Below, piece by piece: positions 33,492 to 33,572 of a stretch of DNA of 33,572 nucleotides. How positions within the stretch are numbered: the first letter of the stretch is position 1; every line of letters begins with the position of its first letter. Under the pieces are notes generated by a model. It saw only the letters and a program-made list of their open reading frames with translations, had not been told where the DNA came from and did not search any database. Origin of the DNA: an uncultured Verrucomicrobia subdivision 3 bacterium (GTDB lineage: Bacteria; Verrucomicrobiota; Verrucomicrobiia; Limisphaerales; UBA11358); NCBI GenBank assembly GCA_903872345.1, contig CAIQKM010000016.1, forward strand, positions 1 to 33,572, read 5' to 3'. The translations under genes were made by a program, and so were the position numbers.

Positions 33492-33572
33492 TTCCAACTA
33501 TTGATCATCACATCTATGAAAGAATACATTCTCAAACCCATCACGACACCCCCAACCGTAGCCCCGACTCCC

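Noticed and set aside
33516..33572. Possible start of another gene at the window edge
   Set aside because: Only 19 codons are visible, with no ribosome binding site and no recognisable motif.

Overview
The window looks like chromosomal DNA of a Verrucomicrobiota bacterium, probably of the Pedosphaera/Limisphaerales type. This is inferred from gene content, not from a marker gene: very large secreted proteins rich in Thr-Asn, autotransporter-associated beta-strand repeats, many prepilin-type N-termini, and a run of genes matching the four-member 'Verru_Chthon cassette' (A to D). No tRNA, rRNA or CRISPR array was seen.

Layout. Positions 1-138 are the right end of an IS5-type insertion sequence: the last 34 codons of its transposase, its terminal repeat and a probable TGA target duplication. 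It abuts the surviving 3' part of an autotransporter-type adhesin gene (to 1892). Two exported clan GH-D alpha-galactosidase-like enzymes follow closely (1928-4132 and 4137-6164). A gene-poor stretch (6165-6973) carries an inverted copy of a dispersed repeat with a small HTH reading frame. Next comes a BrnT-like toxin and CopG/BrnA-like antitoxin pair (6974-7567), whose antitoxin overlaps by 4 nt the first gene of a pseudopilin operon: two GspG-like pilins, then putative cassette proteins D, B, C and A (7564-16492). A 4300-residue secreted protein (17078-29980) follows. It combines a subtilisin-like protease with P-domain-like, LamG, C-type lectin, pectate-lyase-like, calcium-binding and Ig-like modules. 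Then come the lysine/peptidoglycan genes dapA and dapB, another copy of the dispersed repeat with its HTH frame, a small reverse-strand XRE regulator operon with a near-perfect palindrome upstream, and a short lipoprotein gene.

How the genes may work together. The pseudopilins and the large membrane-anchored cassette protein A resemble parts of a type II secretion or pilus-like machine. The giant protein downstream is a plausible client or surface partner. The adhesin and galactosidases point to plant or algal polysaccharide use. dapA and dapB are ordinary housekeeping genes.

The least expected material is the layer of dispersed palindromic repeats (at least three families). Two of them form the coding sequence of prepilin leader peptides, and one carries an HTH micro-gene. 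Also notable are a C-type lectin nested inside a LamG domain and a pectate-lyase-like domain that seems to lack its catalytic arginine.
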